Numbered from the stretch's first letter, positions 15,401 through 31,400 are shown. The stretch: 64,000 nt of DNA from Halictus rubicundus (GCF_050948215.1 NW_027488581.1:124001-188000), one strand, 5' to 3'. The notes: generated from the sequence alone by a model not told the origin. Translations and numbers: made by a program.

Positions 15401-18400
15401 TAGGATAGAGGATAGGATAGGATAGAGGATAGGATACGATAGAGGATGGGATAGGATAGAGGATAGGATAGGATGGAGGATAGGATGGGATAGAGGATAT
15501 GATAAGATAGAAGATAGGATAGGATAGAAGATAGGATAGGATATAGTATAGGATAGCATAGAGGATAGGATAGGATGGAGGATAGGAAGGGATAGAGGAT
15601 ACGATAAGATAGACGATAGGATAGGATAGAGGATAGGATAAGATAGAGGATAGAATAGGATAGAGGATAGGATAGGATGGAGGATTGGATGGGATAGAGG
15701 ATAGGATAGGATTGAGGATAGGATATGATAGAGGATAGGATTGGATAGAGGATAGGATACGGTAGAGTATAGGATAGGATAGAGGATAGTATAGGATAGA
15801 GGATAGGATAAGATGGAGGATAGGATGGGATAGATGATATGATAAGATAGAAGATAGGATAGGATAGAGGGTAGGATGAGATACAGGATAGCATAAGATA
15901 GAGGAATAGGATAGGATAGAGGATAGGATACGATAGAGGATGGGATAGGATAGAGGATAGGATAGGATAGAGGATAGGATTGGATAGAGGATACGATACG
16001 ATAGAGGATGGGATAGGATAGAGGATAGAATAGGATAGAGGATAGGATTGGATAGAGGATAGGATAGGATAGAGGATAGGATAGGATAGGGGATAGGATG
16101 GGATAGCGGATAGCATAGGATAGAGGAATAGGTTAGGATAGAGTATAATATTGGATAGAGGATAGGATCGAATAGAGGATAGGATAGGATAGAGGATAGG
16201 ATGGGATAAAGGATAGGATAGGATAGATGGTAGGATACGATAGAGGATAGGATACGATATAGGATAGAATAGGATAGAGGATAGGATAGGATAAACGATA
16301 GGATACGATAGAAGATAGGATTGGATAGAGGATAGGATAGGATGGGATGGAGGATAGGATGGGATAGAGGATAGGATAGGCTTGAGGATAGGATATGATA
16401 GAGGATAGGATTGGATAGAGGATAGGATACGATAGAGGATAGGATAGGATGGAGGATAGGATACGATAGAGGATAGGAAAGGACAGAGGATAGGATGTGA
16501 TAGAAGATAGGACAGGATAGATGGTAGGATACGGTAGAGGATAGGATAGGATAGAGGATACTATAGGATAGAGGATAGGATAAGATGGAGGAAAGGATGG
16601 GATAGAGGATATGATAAGATAGAAGATAGGATAGGATAGACTATAGTATAGGATAGAGGATAGGATAGGATGGAGGATAGGATGGGATAGAGGATATGAT
16701 AAGATAGAAGATAGGATAGGATAGAATATGGGATAGAATAGCGGATAGGATAGGATAGAGGATAGGATAGGATAGAGGATAGGATAGGATAGAGGATAGG
16801 ATAGGATAGAGGATAGGATAGGATGGAGGATAGGATGAGATAGAGGATATGATAAGATAGAAGATAGGATAGGATAGAGGATAGGATAGGATAGAGTATA
16901 GGATAGGATAGAGGATAGGATAGGATAGGGGATAGGATGGGATAGCGGATAGCATAGGATAGAGGAATAGGTTAGGATAGAGTATAATATTGGATAGAGG
17001 ATAGGATCGAATAGAGGATAGGATAGGATAGAGGATAGGATGGGATAAAGGATAGGATAGGATAGATGGTAGGATACGATAGAGGATAGGATACGATATA
17101 GGATAGAATAGGATAGAGGATAGGATAGGATAAACGATAGGATACGATAGAAGATAGGATTGGATAGAGGATAGGATAGGATGGGATGGAGGATAGGATG
17201 GGATAGAGGATAGGATAGGCTTGAGGATAGGATATGATAGAGGATAGGATTGGATAGAGGATAGGATACGATAGAGGATAGGATAGGATGGAGGATAGGA
17301 TACGATAGAGGATAGGAAAGGACAGAGGATAGGATGTGATAGAAGATAGGACAGGATAGATGGTAGGATACGGTAGAGGATAGGATAGGATAGAGGATAC
17401 TATAGGATAGAGGATAGGATAAGATGGAGGAAAGGATGGGATAGAGGATATGATAAGATAGAAGATAGGATAGGATAGACTATAGTATAGGATAGAGGAT
17501 AGGATAGGATGGAGGATAGGATGGGATAGAGGATATGATAAGATAGAAGATAGGATAGGATAGAATATGGGATAGAATAGCGGATAGGATAGGATAGAGG
17601 ATAGGATAGGATAGAGGATAGGATAGGATAGAGGATAGGATAGGATAGAGGATAGGATAGGATGGAGGATAGGATGAGATAGAGGATATGATAAGATAGA
17701 AGATAGGATAGGATAGAGGATAGGATAGGATAGAGTATAGGATAGGATAGAGGATAGGATACGATAGAGGATAGGATACGATAGAGGATGGGATAGGATA
17801 GAGGATAGGATAGGATAGAAGATAGGATAGGATAGAGGATAGGATAGGATAGAGGATGGGATAGGATAGAGTATAGGTTAGGATAGAGGATAGGATAGGA
17901 TAGAGGGTAGCATAGGATAGAGGAATAGGATAGGATAGAGGATAGCATACGATAGAGGATGGGATAGGATAGAGGATAGGATAGGATAGAGGATAGGATA
18001 CGATAGAGGATGGGATAGGATAGAGGATAGGATAGGATGGAGGATAGGATGGGATAGAGGATATGATAAGATAGAAGATAGGATAGGATAGAAGATAGGA
18101 TAGGATATAGTATAGGATAGCATAGAGGATAGGATAGGATAGAGGGTAGCATAGGATAGAGGAATAGGATAGGATAGAGGATAGCATACGATAGAGGATG
18201 GGATAGGATAGAGGATAGGATAGGATAGGATAGAGGATAGGATAGGATAGAGGATAGGATTGGATAGAGGATAGGATAGGATCGAGGATAGGATAGGATA
18301 GAGGGTAGCATAGGATAGAGGAATAGGAGAGGATAGAGGATAGGATAGGATAGGATACAGGATAGGATAGGATAGAGGATAGGATTGGATAGAGGATAGG

Positions 18401-21400
18401 ATAGGATAGAGGATAGAATAGGATAGAGGATAGGATAGGATGGAGGATAGGATGAGATAGAGGATATGATAAGATAGAAGATAGGATAGGATAGAGGATA
18501 GGATAGGATAGAGGATAGGATTGGATAGAGGATAGGATAGGATAGAGGATAGGATAGGATAGAGGATAGGATTGGATAGAGGATAGGATAGGATCGAGGA
18601 TAGGATAGGATAGAGGATAGGATAGGATAGAGGATAGGATAGGATAGAGGATAGGATTGGATAGAATATAGGATAGGACAGAGGATAGGATAGGATAGAG
18701 GATAGGATTGGATAGAGGATAGGATAGGATTGAGGATAGGATAGGATAGAGCATAGGATGGGATAGAGGATAGGATAGAATAGATGGTAGGATAGGATAG
18801 AGGATAGGATATGATGGAGGATAGGAAGGGATAGAGGATAGGATATGATAGAAGATAGGATAGGATAGATGGTAGGATACAGTAGAGGATAGGATAGGAT
18901 AGAGGATAGTATAGGATAGAGGATAGGATAGGATGGAGGATAGGATGGGATAGAGGATATGACAAGATAGTAGATAGGATAGGATAGAGGATAGGATAGG
19001 ATAGAGGATAGGATAGGATAGAGGATAGCATAGGATAGAGGAATAGGATAGGATAGAGGATAGGATGGGATAGAGGATATGATAAGATAGAAGATAGGAT
19101 AGGATAGAGGATAGGATAGGATAGAGGATGGGATAGGATAGAGGATAGGATAGGATAGAGGATACGGTTGGATAGAGGATAGGGTGGGATAGAGGATATG
19201 ATAAGATAGAAGATAGGATAGGATAGAGGATGGGATAGGATAGAGTATAGGATAGGATAGAGGATGGGATAGGATAGAGGATAGGATAGGATAGAGGATA
19301 GCATAGGATAGAGGAATAGGATAGGATAGAGGATAGGATGGGGTAGAGGATAGGATAGGATAGAGGATAGGATTGGATAGAGGATAGGATAGGATAGACG
19401 ATAGGATAGGATAGAGGATAGGATAGGATAGAGGATAGGATTGGATAGAGGATAGGATACGATAGAGGATAGCATAGGATAGAGGATGGGATACGATAGC
19501 GGATAGGATGGGATAGAGGATAGGATGGGATAGAGGATAGGATGGGATAGAGGATAGGATGGGATAGAGGATAGGATAGGATAGATGGTAGGTTACGATA
19601 GAGGATAGGATACGATAGAGGATAGTATAGAGGATAGGAAAGGTTAGACGATAGGATAGGATAGAGGCTAGAATAGGATAGAGGATAGGATTGGACAGCG
19701 GATAGGATAGGATAGAGGATAGGATACGATAGAGGATAGGATAGGATAGAGGATAGTATAGGATAGAGGATAGGATAGGATGGAGGATAGGATGGGATAG
19801 AGGATATGATAAGATAGAAGATAGGATAGGATAGAGGATAGGATAGGATAGAGTATAGGATAGGATAGAGGATAGGATAGGATAGAGGGTAGCATAGGAC
19901 AGAGGAATAGGATGGGATAGAGGATAGGATAGGATAGAGGATAGGATTGGATAGAGGATAGGATAGGATCGAGGATAGGATAAGATGGAGGATAGGATGG
20001 GATAGAGGATAGGATAGGATCGAGGATAGGATAGGATAGAGGATAGGATAGGATAGAGGATGGGATAGAATAGAGGATAAGGTAGGATAGAGGATAGGAT
20101 ACGATAGAGGATGGGATAGGATAGAGGATAGGATAGGATAGAGGATAGGATAGGATAGAGGATAGGATAGGATAGAGGATAGGATTGGATAGAGGATAGG
20201 ATAGGATAGAGGATAGGATAGGATAGAGGATAGGATTGGATAGAGGATAGGATAGGATAGAGGATGGGATAGAATAGAGGATAAGATAGGATAGAGGATA
20301 GGATACGATAGAGGATGAGATAGGATAGAGGATAGGATAGGACAGAGGATAGGATTGGATAGAATATAGGTTAGGATAGAGGATAGGATAGGATAGAGGA
20401 TAGGATTGGATAGAGGATAGGATAGGATTGAGGATAGGATAGGATAGAGCATAGGATGGGATAGAGGATAGGATAGAATAGATGGTAGGATAGGATAGAG
20501 GATAGGATATGATGGAGGATAGGAAGGGATAGAGGATAGGATATGATAGAAGATAGGATAGGATAGATGGTAGGATACAGTAGAGGATAGGATAGGATAG
20601 AGGATAGTATAGGATAGAGGATAGGATAGGATGGAGGATAGGATGGGATAGAGGATATGACAAGATAGTAGATAGGATAGGATAGAGGATAGGATAGGAT
20701 AGAGGATAGGATAGGATAGAGTATAGGATAGGATAGAGGGTGGGATAGGATAGAGGATAGGATAGGATAGAGGATAGCATAGGATAGAGGAATAGGATAG
20801 GATAGAGGATAGGATGGGGTAGAGGATAGGATAGGATAGAGGATAGGATTGGATAGAGGATAGGATAGGATAGACGATAGGATAGGATAGAGGATAGGAT
20901 AGGATAGAGGATAGGATTGGATAGAGGATAGGATACGATAGAGGATAGCATAGGATAGAGGATGGGATACGATAGCGGATAGGATGGGATAGAGGATAGG
21001 ATGGGATAGAGGATAGGATAGGATAGATGGTAGGTTACGATAGAGGATAGGATACGATAGAGGAGAGTATAGAGGATAGGAAAGGTTAGACGATAGGATA
21101 GGATAGAGGCTAGAATAGGATAGAGGATAGGATTGGACAGCGGATAGGATAGGATAGAGGATAGGATACGATAGAGGATAGGATAGGATAGAGGATAGTA
21201 TAGGATAGAGGATAGGATAGGATGGAGGATAGGATGGGATAGAGGATATGATCAGATAGAAGATAGGATAGGATAGAGGATAGGATAGGATAGAGTATAG
21301 GATAGGATAGAGGATAGGATAGGATAGAGGGTAGCATAGGACAGAGGAATAGGATAGGATAGAGGATAGGATAGGATAGAGGATAGGATTGGATAGAGGA

Positions 21401-22496
21401 TAGGATAGGATCGAGGATAGGATAAGATGGAGGATAGGATGGGATAGAGGATAGGATAAGACTGAGGATAGGAGAGGATAGAGGATAGGGTCGGATAGAG
21501 GATAGGATTAGATAGAGGATAGGATAGGATAGAGGATAGGATAGGATAGTGGATAGGATTGGATAGAGGATAGGATAGGATCGAGGATAGGATAGGATAG
21601 AGCATAGGATGGGATAGAGGATAGGATAGGATAGATGGTAGGATAGGATAGAGGACAGGATACGATAGAGGATAGGATAGGATAGAGGGTAGCATAGGAT
21701 AGAGGAATAGGATAGGATAGAGGATAGGATAGGATAGAGGATAGGATAGGATAGAGGATAGGATAGGATAGAGGGTAGCATAGGATAGAGGAATAGGATA
21801 GGATAGAGGACAGGATACGGTAGAGGATAGAATAGGATAGAGGATAGGATAGGATAAATGAGAGGATACGATAGAGGATAGGATTGGATAGAGGATAGGA
21901 TACGATAGAGGATAGGATAGGATGGAGGATAGTATTGGATAGAGGATAGGATAAGATAGAGGGTAGGAAAGGACAGTGGATAGGATGTGATAGAAGATAC
22001 GACAGGATAGATGATAGGATACGGGAGAGGATAGGATAGGATAGAGGATAGTATAGGATAGAGGATATGATAGGATGCAGGATAGGATGGGATAGAGGAT
22101 ATGACAAGATAGTAGATAGGATAGGATAGAGGATAGGATAGGATAGAGGATAGGATAGGATAAAGTATAGGATACGATAGAGGATAGGATTGGATAGAGG
22201 ATAGGATACGATAGAGGATAGGATAGGATGGAGGATAGTATTGGATAGAGGATAGGATAAGATAGAGGGTAGGAAACGACAGTGGATAGGATGTGATAGA
22301 AGATAGGACAGGATAGATGTTAGGATACGGTAGAGGATAGGATAGGATAGAGGATAGTATAGGATAGAGGATAGGATAGGATAGAGGATCGGATAGGATA
22401 AATGATAGGATAGGATAGAGGATAGGATAGGATAGCGGATAGGATAAGATAGAGGATAGGATAGGATAGAGGATAGGATAGGATAGAGGATAGGAT
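9431..22496. repeat. 17-bp GGATA satellite, block C with ~5-kb duplicated segment
   Basis: Satellite whose main structure is a segment of about 5 kb present twice, roughly 9.9-15.06 kb and 16.95-22.5 kb. The offset between copies is 7,050 bp for about 9.9-11.09 kb, 7,419 bp for 11.24-12.08 kb, and 7,436 bp for 12.1-15.06 kb. The 17-bp step between the last two offsets is one extra GGATGGGATAGAGG-type unit near 19.53 kb. Part of the segment (10.54-11.15 kb) occurs a third time at 15.03-15.64 kb, offset 4,486 bp. About 9.44-10.3 kb recurs at 15.66-16.5 kb, offset 6,211 bp. Variants such as GGCTAGAATAGG and GGAATAGGATAGG serve as landmarks. No gene is visible. Confidence 0.85.
16086..17763. repeat. 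839-bp tandem duplication
   Basis: Two directly adjacent copies, about 16086-16924 and 16925-17763, match at a constant offset of 839 bp. Shared rare variants include GATAGACTATAGTATAGG (about 16637 and 17476) and TAGAATATGGGATAGAATAG (about 16731 and 17570). The first copy ends where the second begins, so this is a simple recent tandem duplication. The length is not a multiple of 17 because the unit includes shortened monomers. Confidence 0.8.
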
Positions 22497-25400
22497 ATGA
22501 TGGAGGATAGGATGGGATAGAGGATAGGATAGGATGGAGGATAGGATGGAATAGAGGATAGGATGGAATAGAGGATAGGATGAGATAGAGGATAGGATAG
22601 GATAGAGGATAGGATATGATAGAGGATAGGATAGGATAGAGGATGGGATACGATAGCGGATAGGATGTGATAGAGGATAGGATAGGATAGATGGTAGGAT
22701 ACGATAGAGCATAGGATGGGATAGAGGATAGGATAGAATAGATGGTAGGATAGGATAGAGGATAGGATATGATGGAGGATAGGATGGGATAGAGGATAGG
22801 ATAGGATAGAGTATAGGATAGGATAGAGGGTAGCACAGGATAGAGGAATATAATAGGATAGAGGATAGGATACGATAGAGGATGGGATAGGATAGAGGAT
22901 AGGATAGGATAGAGGATAGGATTGGATAGAGGATAGGATAGGATAGAGGATAGGATAGGATAGAGGATAGGATTGGATAGAGGATAGGATAGGATCGAGG
23001 ATAGGATAGGATAGAGCATAGGATGGGATAGAGGATAGGATAGGATAGAGGATAGGATAGGATGGAGGATAGGATGAGATAGAGGATATGATAAGATAGA
23101 AGATAGGATAGGATAGAGGATAGGATAGGATAGAGTATAGGATAGGATAGAAGATAGGATAGGATAGAGGATATGATAGGATAGAGTATAGGATAGGATA
23201 GAGGGTAGCACAGGATAGAGGAATAGGATAGGATAGAGGATAGGATAGGATAGAGGATAGGATTGGATAGAGGATAGGATAGGATCGAGGATAGGATAAG
23301 ATGGAGGATAGGATGGGATAGAGGATAGGATAAGACTGAGAATAGGAGAGGATAGAGGATAGGGTCGGATAGAGGATAGGATTAGATAGAGGATAGGATA
23401 GGATAGAGGATAGGATAGGATAGTGGATAGGATTGGATAGAGGATAGGATAGGATCGAGGATAGGATAGGATAGAGCATAGGATGGGATAGAGGATAGGA
23501 TAGGATAGATGGTAGGATAGGATAGAGGACAGGATACGATAGAGGATAGGATAGGATAGAGGGTAGCATAGGATAGAGGAATAGGATAGGATAGAGGATA
23601 GGATAGGATAGAGGATAGGATAGGATAGAGGGTAGCATAGGATAGAGGAATAGGATAGGATAGAGGACAGGATACGGTAGAGGATAGAATAGGATAGAGG
23701 ATAGGATAGGATAAATGAGAGGATACGATAGAGGATAGGATTGGATAGAGGATAGGATACGATAGAGGATAGGATAGGATGGAGGATAGTATTGGATAGA
23801 GGATAGGATAAGATAGAGGGTAGGAAAGGACAGTGGATAGGATGTGATAGAAGATACGACAGGATAGATGTTAGGATACGGGAGAGGATAGGATAGGATA
23901 GAGGATAGTATAGGATAGCGGATATGATAGGATGGAGGATAGGATGGGATAGAGGATATGACAAGATAGTAGATAGGATAGGATAGAGGATAGGATAGGA
24001 TAGAGGATAGGATAGGATAAAGGATAGGATACGATAGAGGATAGGATTGGATAGAGGATAGGATATGATAGAGGATAGGATAGGATGGAGGATAGTATTG
24101 GATAGAGGATAGGATAAGATAGAGGGTAGGAAACGACAGTGGATAGGATGTGATAGAAGATAGGACAGGATAGATGTTAGGATACGGTAGAGGATAGGAT
24201 AGGATAGAGGATAGTATAGGATAGGATAGAGGATCGGATAGGATAAATGATAGGATAGGATAGAGGATAGGATAGGATAGCGGATAGGATAAGATAGAGG
24301 ATAGGATAGGATAGAGGATAGGATAGGATAGAGGATAGGATATGATGGAGAATAGGATGGGATAGAGGATAGGATAGGATGGAGGATAGGATGGAATAGA
24401 GGATAGGATGGAATAGAGGATAGGATGAGATAGAGGATAAGATAGGATAGAGGATAGGATATGATAGAGGATAGGATAGGATAGAGGATGGGATACGATA
24501 GCGGATAGGATGTGATAGAGGATAGGATAGGATAGATGGTAGGATACGATAGAGCATAGGATGGGATAGAGGATAGGATAGAATAGATGGTAGGATAGGA
24601 TAGAGGATAGGATATGATGGAGGATAGGATGGGATAGAGGATAGGAAAGGATAGAGTATAGGATAGGATAGAGGGTAGCACAGGATAGAGGAATAGGATA
24701 GGATAGAGGATAGGATACGATAGAGGATGGGATAGGATAGAGGATAGGATAGGATAGAGGATAGGATTGGATAGAGGATAGGATAGGATAGAGGATAGGA
24801 TAGGATAGAGGATAGGATTGGATAGAGGATAGGATAGGATCGAGGATAGGATAGGATAGAGCATAGGATGGGATAGAGGATAGGATAGGATAGAGGATAG
24901 GATAGGATGGAGGATAGGATGAGATAGAGGATATGATAAGATAGAAGATAGGATAGGATAGAGGATAGGATAGGATAGAGTATAGGATAGGATAGAAGAT
25001 AGGATAGGATAGAGGATAGGATAGGATAAAGTATAGGATAGGATAGAGGGTAGCACAGGATAGAGGAATAGGATAGGATAGAGGATAGGATACGATAGAG
25101 GATGGGATAGGATAGAGGATAGGATAGGATAGAGGATAGGATTGGATAGAGGATAGGATAGGATAAAGGATAGGATACGATAGAGGATAGGATTGGATAG
25201 AGGATAGGATACGATAGAGGATAGGATATGATGGAGGATAGTATTGGATAGAGGATAGGGTAAGATAGAGGGTAGGAAACGACAGTGGATAGGATGTGAT
25301 AGAAGATAGGACAGGATAGATGTTAGGATACGGTAGAGGATAGGATAGGATAGAGGATAGTATAGGATAGGATAGAGGATCGGATAGGATAAATGATAGG

Positions 25401-28400
25401 ATAGGATAGAGGATAGGATAGGATAGCGGATAGGATAAGATAGAGGATAGGATAGGATTGAGGATAGGATAGGATAGAGGATAGGATATGATGGAGAATA
25501 GGATGGGATAGAGGATAGGATAGGATGGAGGATAGGATGGAATAGAGGATAGGATGGAATAGAGGATAGGATGAGATAGAGGATAGGATAGGATAGAGGA
25601 TAGGATATGATAGAGGATAGGATAGGATAGAGGATGGGATACGATAGCGGATAGGATGTGATAGAGGATAGGATAGGATAGATGGTAGGATACGATAGAG
25701 CATAGGATGGGATAGAGGATAGGATAGAATAGATGGTAGGATAGGATAGAGGATAGGATATGATGGAGGATAGGATGGGATAGAGGATAGGATAGGATAG
25801 AGTATAGGATAGGATAGAGGGTAGCACAGGATAGAGGAATAGGATAGGATAGAGGATAGGATACGATAGAGGATGGGATAGGATAGAGGATAGGATAGGA
25901 TAGAGGATAGGATTGGATAGAGGATAGGATAGGATAGAGGATAGGATAGGATAGAGGATAGGATTGGATAGAGGATAGGATAGGATCGAGGATAGGATAG
26001 GATAGAGGATAGGATAGGATAGTGGATAGGATTGGATAGAGGATAGGATAGGATCGAGGATAGGATAGGATAGAGCATAGGATGGGATAGAGGATAGGAT
26101 AGGATAGATGGTAGGATAGGATAGAGGACAGGATACGATAGAGGATAGGATAGGATAGAGGGTAGCATAGGATAGAGGAATAGGATAGGATAGAGGATAG
26201 GATAGGATAGAGGATAGGATAGGATAGAGGGTAGCATAGGATAGAGGAATAGGATAGGATAGAGGACAGGATACGGTAGAGGATAGAATAGGATAGAGGA
26301 TAGGATAGGATAAATGAGAGGATACGATAGAGGATAGGATTGGATAGAGGATAGGATACGATAGAGGATAGGATAGGATGGAGGATAGTATTGGATAGAG
26401 GATAGGATAAGATAGAGGGTAGGAAAGGACAGTGGATAGGATGTGATAGAAGATTCGACAGGATAGATGTTAGGATACGGGAGAGGATAGGATAGGATAG
26501 AGGATAGTATAGGATAGCGGATATGATAGGATGGAGGATAGGATGGGATAGAGGATATGACAAGATAGTAGATAGGATAGGATAGAGGATAGGATAGGAT
26601 AGAGGATAGGATAGGATAAAGGATAGGATACGATAGAGGATAGGATTGGATAGAGGATAGGATACGATAGAGGATAGGATAGGATGGAGGATAGTATTGG
26701 ATAGAGGATAGGATAAGATAGAGGGTAGGAAACGACAGTGGATAGGATGTGATAGAAGATAGGACAGGATAGATGTTAGGATACGGTAGAGGATAGGATA
26801 GGATAGAGGATAGTATAGGATAGGATAGAGGATCGGATAGGATAAATGATAGGATAGGATAGAGGATAGGATAGGATAGCGGATAGGATAAGATAGAGGA
26901 TAGGATAGGATAGAGGATAGGATAGGATAGAGGATAGGATATGATGGAGAATAGGATGGGATAGAGGATAGGATAGGATGGAGGATAGGATGGAATAGAG
27001 GATAGGATGGAATAGAGGATAGGATGAGATAGAGGATAAGATAGGATAGAGGATAGGATATGATAGAGGATAGGATAGGATAGAGGATGGGATACGATAG
27101 CGGATAGGATGTGATAGAGGATAGGATAGGATAGATGGTAGGATACGATAGAGCATAGGATGGGATAGAGGATAGGATAGAATAGATGGTAGGATAGGAT
27201 AGAGGATAGGATATGATGGAGGATAGGATGGGATAGAGGATAGGAAAGGATAGAGTATAGGATAGGATAGAGGGTAGCACAGGATAGAGGAATAGGATAG
27301 GATAGAGGATAGGATACGATAGAGGATGGGATAGGATAGAGGATAGGATAGGATAGAGGATAGGATTGGATAGAGGATAGGATAGGATAGAGGATAGGAT
27401 AGGATAGAGGATAGGATTGGATAGAGGATAGGATAGGATCGAGGATAGGATAGGATAGAGCATACGATGGGATAGAGGATAGGATAGGATAGAGGATAGG
27501 ATAGGATGGAGGATAGGATGAGATAGAGGATATGATAAGATAGAAGATAGGATAGGATAGAGGATAGGATAGGATAGAGTATAGGATAGGATAGAAGATA
27601 GGATAGGATAGAGGATAGGATAGGATAAAGTATAGGATAGGATAGAGGGTAGCACAGGATAGAGGAATAGGATAGGATAGAGGATAGGATACGATAGAGG
27701 ATGGGATAGGATAGAGGATAGGATAGGATAGAGGATAGGATTGGATAGAGGATAGGATAGGATAAAGGATAGGATACGATAGAGGATAGGATTGGATAGA
27801 GGATAGGATACGATAGAGGATAGGATATGATGGAGGATAGTATTGGATAGAGGATAGGGTAAGATAGAGGGTAGGAAACGACAGTGGATAGGATGTGATA
27901 GAAGATAGGACAGGATAGATGTTAGGATACGGTAGAGGATAGGATAGGATAGAGGATAGTATAGGATAGGATAGAGGATCGGATAGGATAAATGATAGGA
28001 TAGGATAGAGGATAGGATAGGATAGCGGATAGGATAAGATAGAGGAGAGGATAGGATTGAGGATAGGATAGGATAGAGGATAGGATATGATGGAGAATAG
28101 GATGGGATAGAGGATAGGATAGGATGGAGGATAGGATGGAATAGAGGATAGGATGGAATAGAGGATAGGATGAGATAGAGGATAGGATAGGATAGAGGAT
28201 AGGATATGATAGAGGATAGGATAGGATAGAGGATGGGATACGATAGCGGATAGGATGTGATAGAGGATAGGATAGGATAGATGGTAGGATACGATAGAGC
28301 ATAGGATGGGATAGAGGATAGGATAGAATAGATGGTAGGATAGGATAGAGGATAGGATATGATGGAGGATAGGATGGGATAGAGGATAGGATAGGATAGA

Positions 28401-31400
28401 GTATAGGATAGGATAGAGGGTAGCACAGGATAGAGGAATAGGATAGGATAGAGGATAGGATACGATAGAGGATGGGATAGGATAGAGGATAGGATAGGAT
28501 AGAGGATAGGATTGGATAGAGGATAGGATAGGATAGAGGATAGGATAGGATAGAGGATAGGATTGGATAGAGGATAGGATAGGATCGAGGATAGGATAGG
28601 ATAGAGCATAGGATGGGATAGAGGATAGGATAGGATAGAGGATAGGATAGGATGGAGGATAGGATGAGATAGAGGATATGATAAGATAGAAGATAGGATA
28701 GGATAGAGGATAGGATAGGATAGAGTATAGGATAGGATAGAAGATAGGATAGGATAGAGGATAGGATAGGATAGAGGGTAGCACAGGATAGAGGAATAGG
28801 ATAGGATAGAGGATAGGATACGATAGAGGATGGGATAGGATAGAGGATAGGATAGGATAGAGGATAGGATTGGATAGAGGATAGGATAGGATAAAGGATA
28901 GGATACGATAGAGGATAGGATTGGATAGAGGATAGGATACGATAGAGGATAGGATAGGATGGAGGATAGTATTGGATAGAGGATAGGATAAGATAGAGGG
29001 TAGGAAACGACAGTGGATAGGATGTGATAGAAGATAGGACAGGATAGATGTTAGGATACGGTAGAGGATAGGATAGGATAGAGGATAGTATAGGATAGAG
29101 GATAGGATAGGATAGAGGATCGGATAGGATAAATGATAGGATAGGATAGAGGATAGGATAGGATAGCGGATAGGATAGGATAGAGGATAGGATAGGATAG
29201 AGGATAGGATAGGATAGAGGATAGGATATGATGGAGGATAGGATGGGATAGAGGATAGGATAGGATGGAGGATAGGATGGAATAGAGGATAGGATGGAAT
29301 AGAGGATAGGATGAGATAGAGGATAGGATAGGATAGAGGATAGGATATGATAGAGGATAGGATAGGATAGAGGATGGGATACGATAGCGGATAGGATGTG
29401 ATAGAGGATGGGATAGGATAGATGGTAGGATATGATAGAGCATAGGATGGGATAGATGATAGGATAGGATAGAGGATGGGATAGGATAGAGGATAGGATA
29501 GGATAGAGGATACGGTTGGATAGAGGATAGGATGGCATAGAGGATATGATAAGATAGAAGATAGGATAGGATAGAGGATGGGATAGGATAGAGAATAGGA
29601 TAGGATAGAGGATGGGATAGGATTGAGGATAGGATTGGATAGAGGATAGGATAGGATAGAGGATAGGATAGGATAGAGGATAGGATACGATAGAGGATGG
29701 GGTAGGATAGAGGATAGTATAGGATGGAGGATAGGGTTGGATAGAGTATAGGATAGGATAGAGGATAGGATACGATAGAGGATGGGATAGGATAGAGGAT
29801 AGGATAGGATGGAGGATAGGATTGGATAGAGGATAGGATTGGATAGAGGATAGGATAGGATAGAGGATAGCATAGGATAGAGGAATAGGATAGGATAGAG
29901 GATAGGATGGGATAGAGGATATGATAAGATAGAAGATAGGGTAGGATAGAGGATAGGATAGGATAGAGTATAGGATAGGTTAGAGGATAGGATAGGATAG
30001 AAGATAGGATAGGATAGAGGATAGGATAGGATAGAGTATAGGATAGGATAGAGGGTAGCACAGGATAGAGGAATAGGATAGGATAGAGGATATTATACGA
30101 TAGAGGATGGGATAGGATAGAGGATAGGATTGGATAGAGGATAGGATAGGATAGAGGATAGGATAGGATAGAGGATAGGATAGGATAGAGGATAGGATTG
30201 GATAGAGGATAGGATAGGATCGAGGATAGGATAGGATAGAGCATAGGATGGGATAGAGGATAGGATAGGATAGAGGATAGGATAGGATGGAGGATAGGAT
30301 GAGATAGAGGATATGATAAGATAGAAGATAGGATAGGATAGCGGATAGGATAGGATAGAGTATAGGATAGGATAGAGGATAGGATAGGATAGAAGATAGG
30401 ATAGGATAGAGGATAGGATAGGATAGAGTATAGGATAGGATAGAGGGTAGCACAGGATAGAGGAATAGGATAGGATAGAGGATAGGATACGATAGAGGAT
30501 GGGATAGGATAGAGGATAGGATAGGATAGAGGATAGGATTGGATAGAGGCTAGGATAGGATAGAGGATTGGATAGGATCGAGGATAGGATAGGATAGAGC
30601 ATAGGATGGGATAGAGGTTAGGATAGGATAGATGGTAGGATAGGATAGAGGACAGGATAGGATAGAGCATAGGATGGGATAGAGGTTAGGATAGGATAGA
30701 TGGTAGGATAGGATAGAGGACAGGATACGATAGCGTATAGAATAGGATAGAGGACAGGATAGGATAAAGGATAGGATACAATAGAGGATAGGATTGGATA
30801 GAGGATAGGATACGATAGAGGATAGGATAGGATGGAGGATAGTGTTGGATAGAGGATAGGATAAGATTAGAGGGTAGGAAAGGACAGTGGATAGGATGTG
30901 ATAGAAGATAGGACAGATGGTAGGATAGATGGTAGGATACGGTAGAGGATAGGTTAGGATAGAGGATAGTATAGGATAGAGGATAGGATAGGATGGAGGA
31001 TAGGATGGGATAGAGGATATGATAAGATAGAAGATAGGATAGGATAGAGGATAGGATAGGATAGAGGATCGGATAGGATAAATGATAGGATAGGATAGAG
31101 GATAGGATAGGATGGAGGATAGGATGAGATAGAGGATATGATAAGATAAAAGATAGGATAGGATAGAGGATAGGATAGGATAGAGTATAGGATAGGATAG
31201 AGGATAGCATAGGATAGAGGAATAGGATAGGATAGAGGACAGGATTGGATAGAGGATGGGATACGATAGAGGATAGGATAAGATGGAGGATAGTATTGGA
31301 TAGAGGATAGGAAAGGACAGTGGATAGGATGTGATAGAAGATAGGACTGGATAGATGGTAGGATACGGTAGAGGATAGGGTAGGATAGAGGATAGTATAG

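Noticed and set aside
21110..28609. A 2,499-codon minus-strand open frame and dozens of similar YPIL/SYPL-rich frames across the array.
   Set aside because: They translate the 17-bp satellite; the complement has no stop triplet, and all three frames give the same peptide. No start context, splice structure or domain is present.
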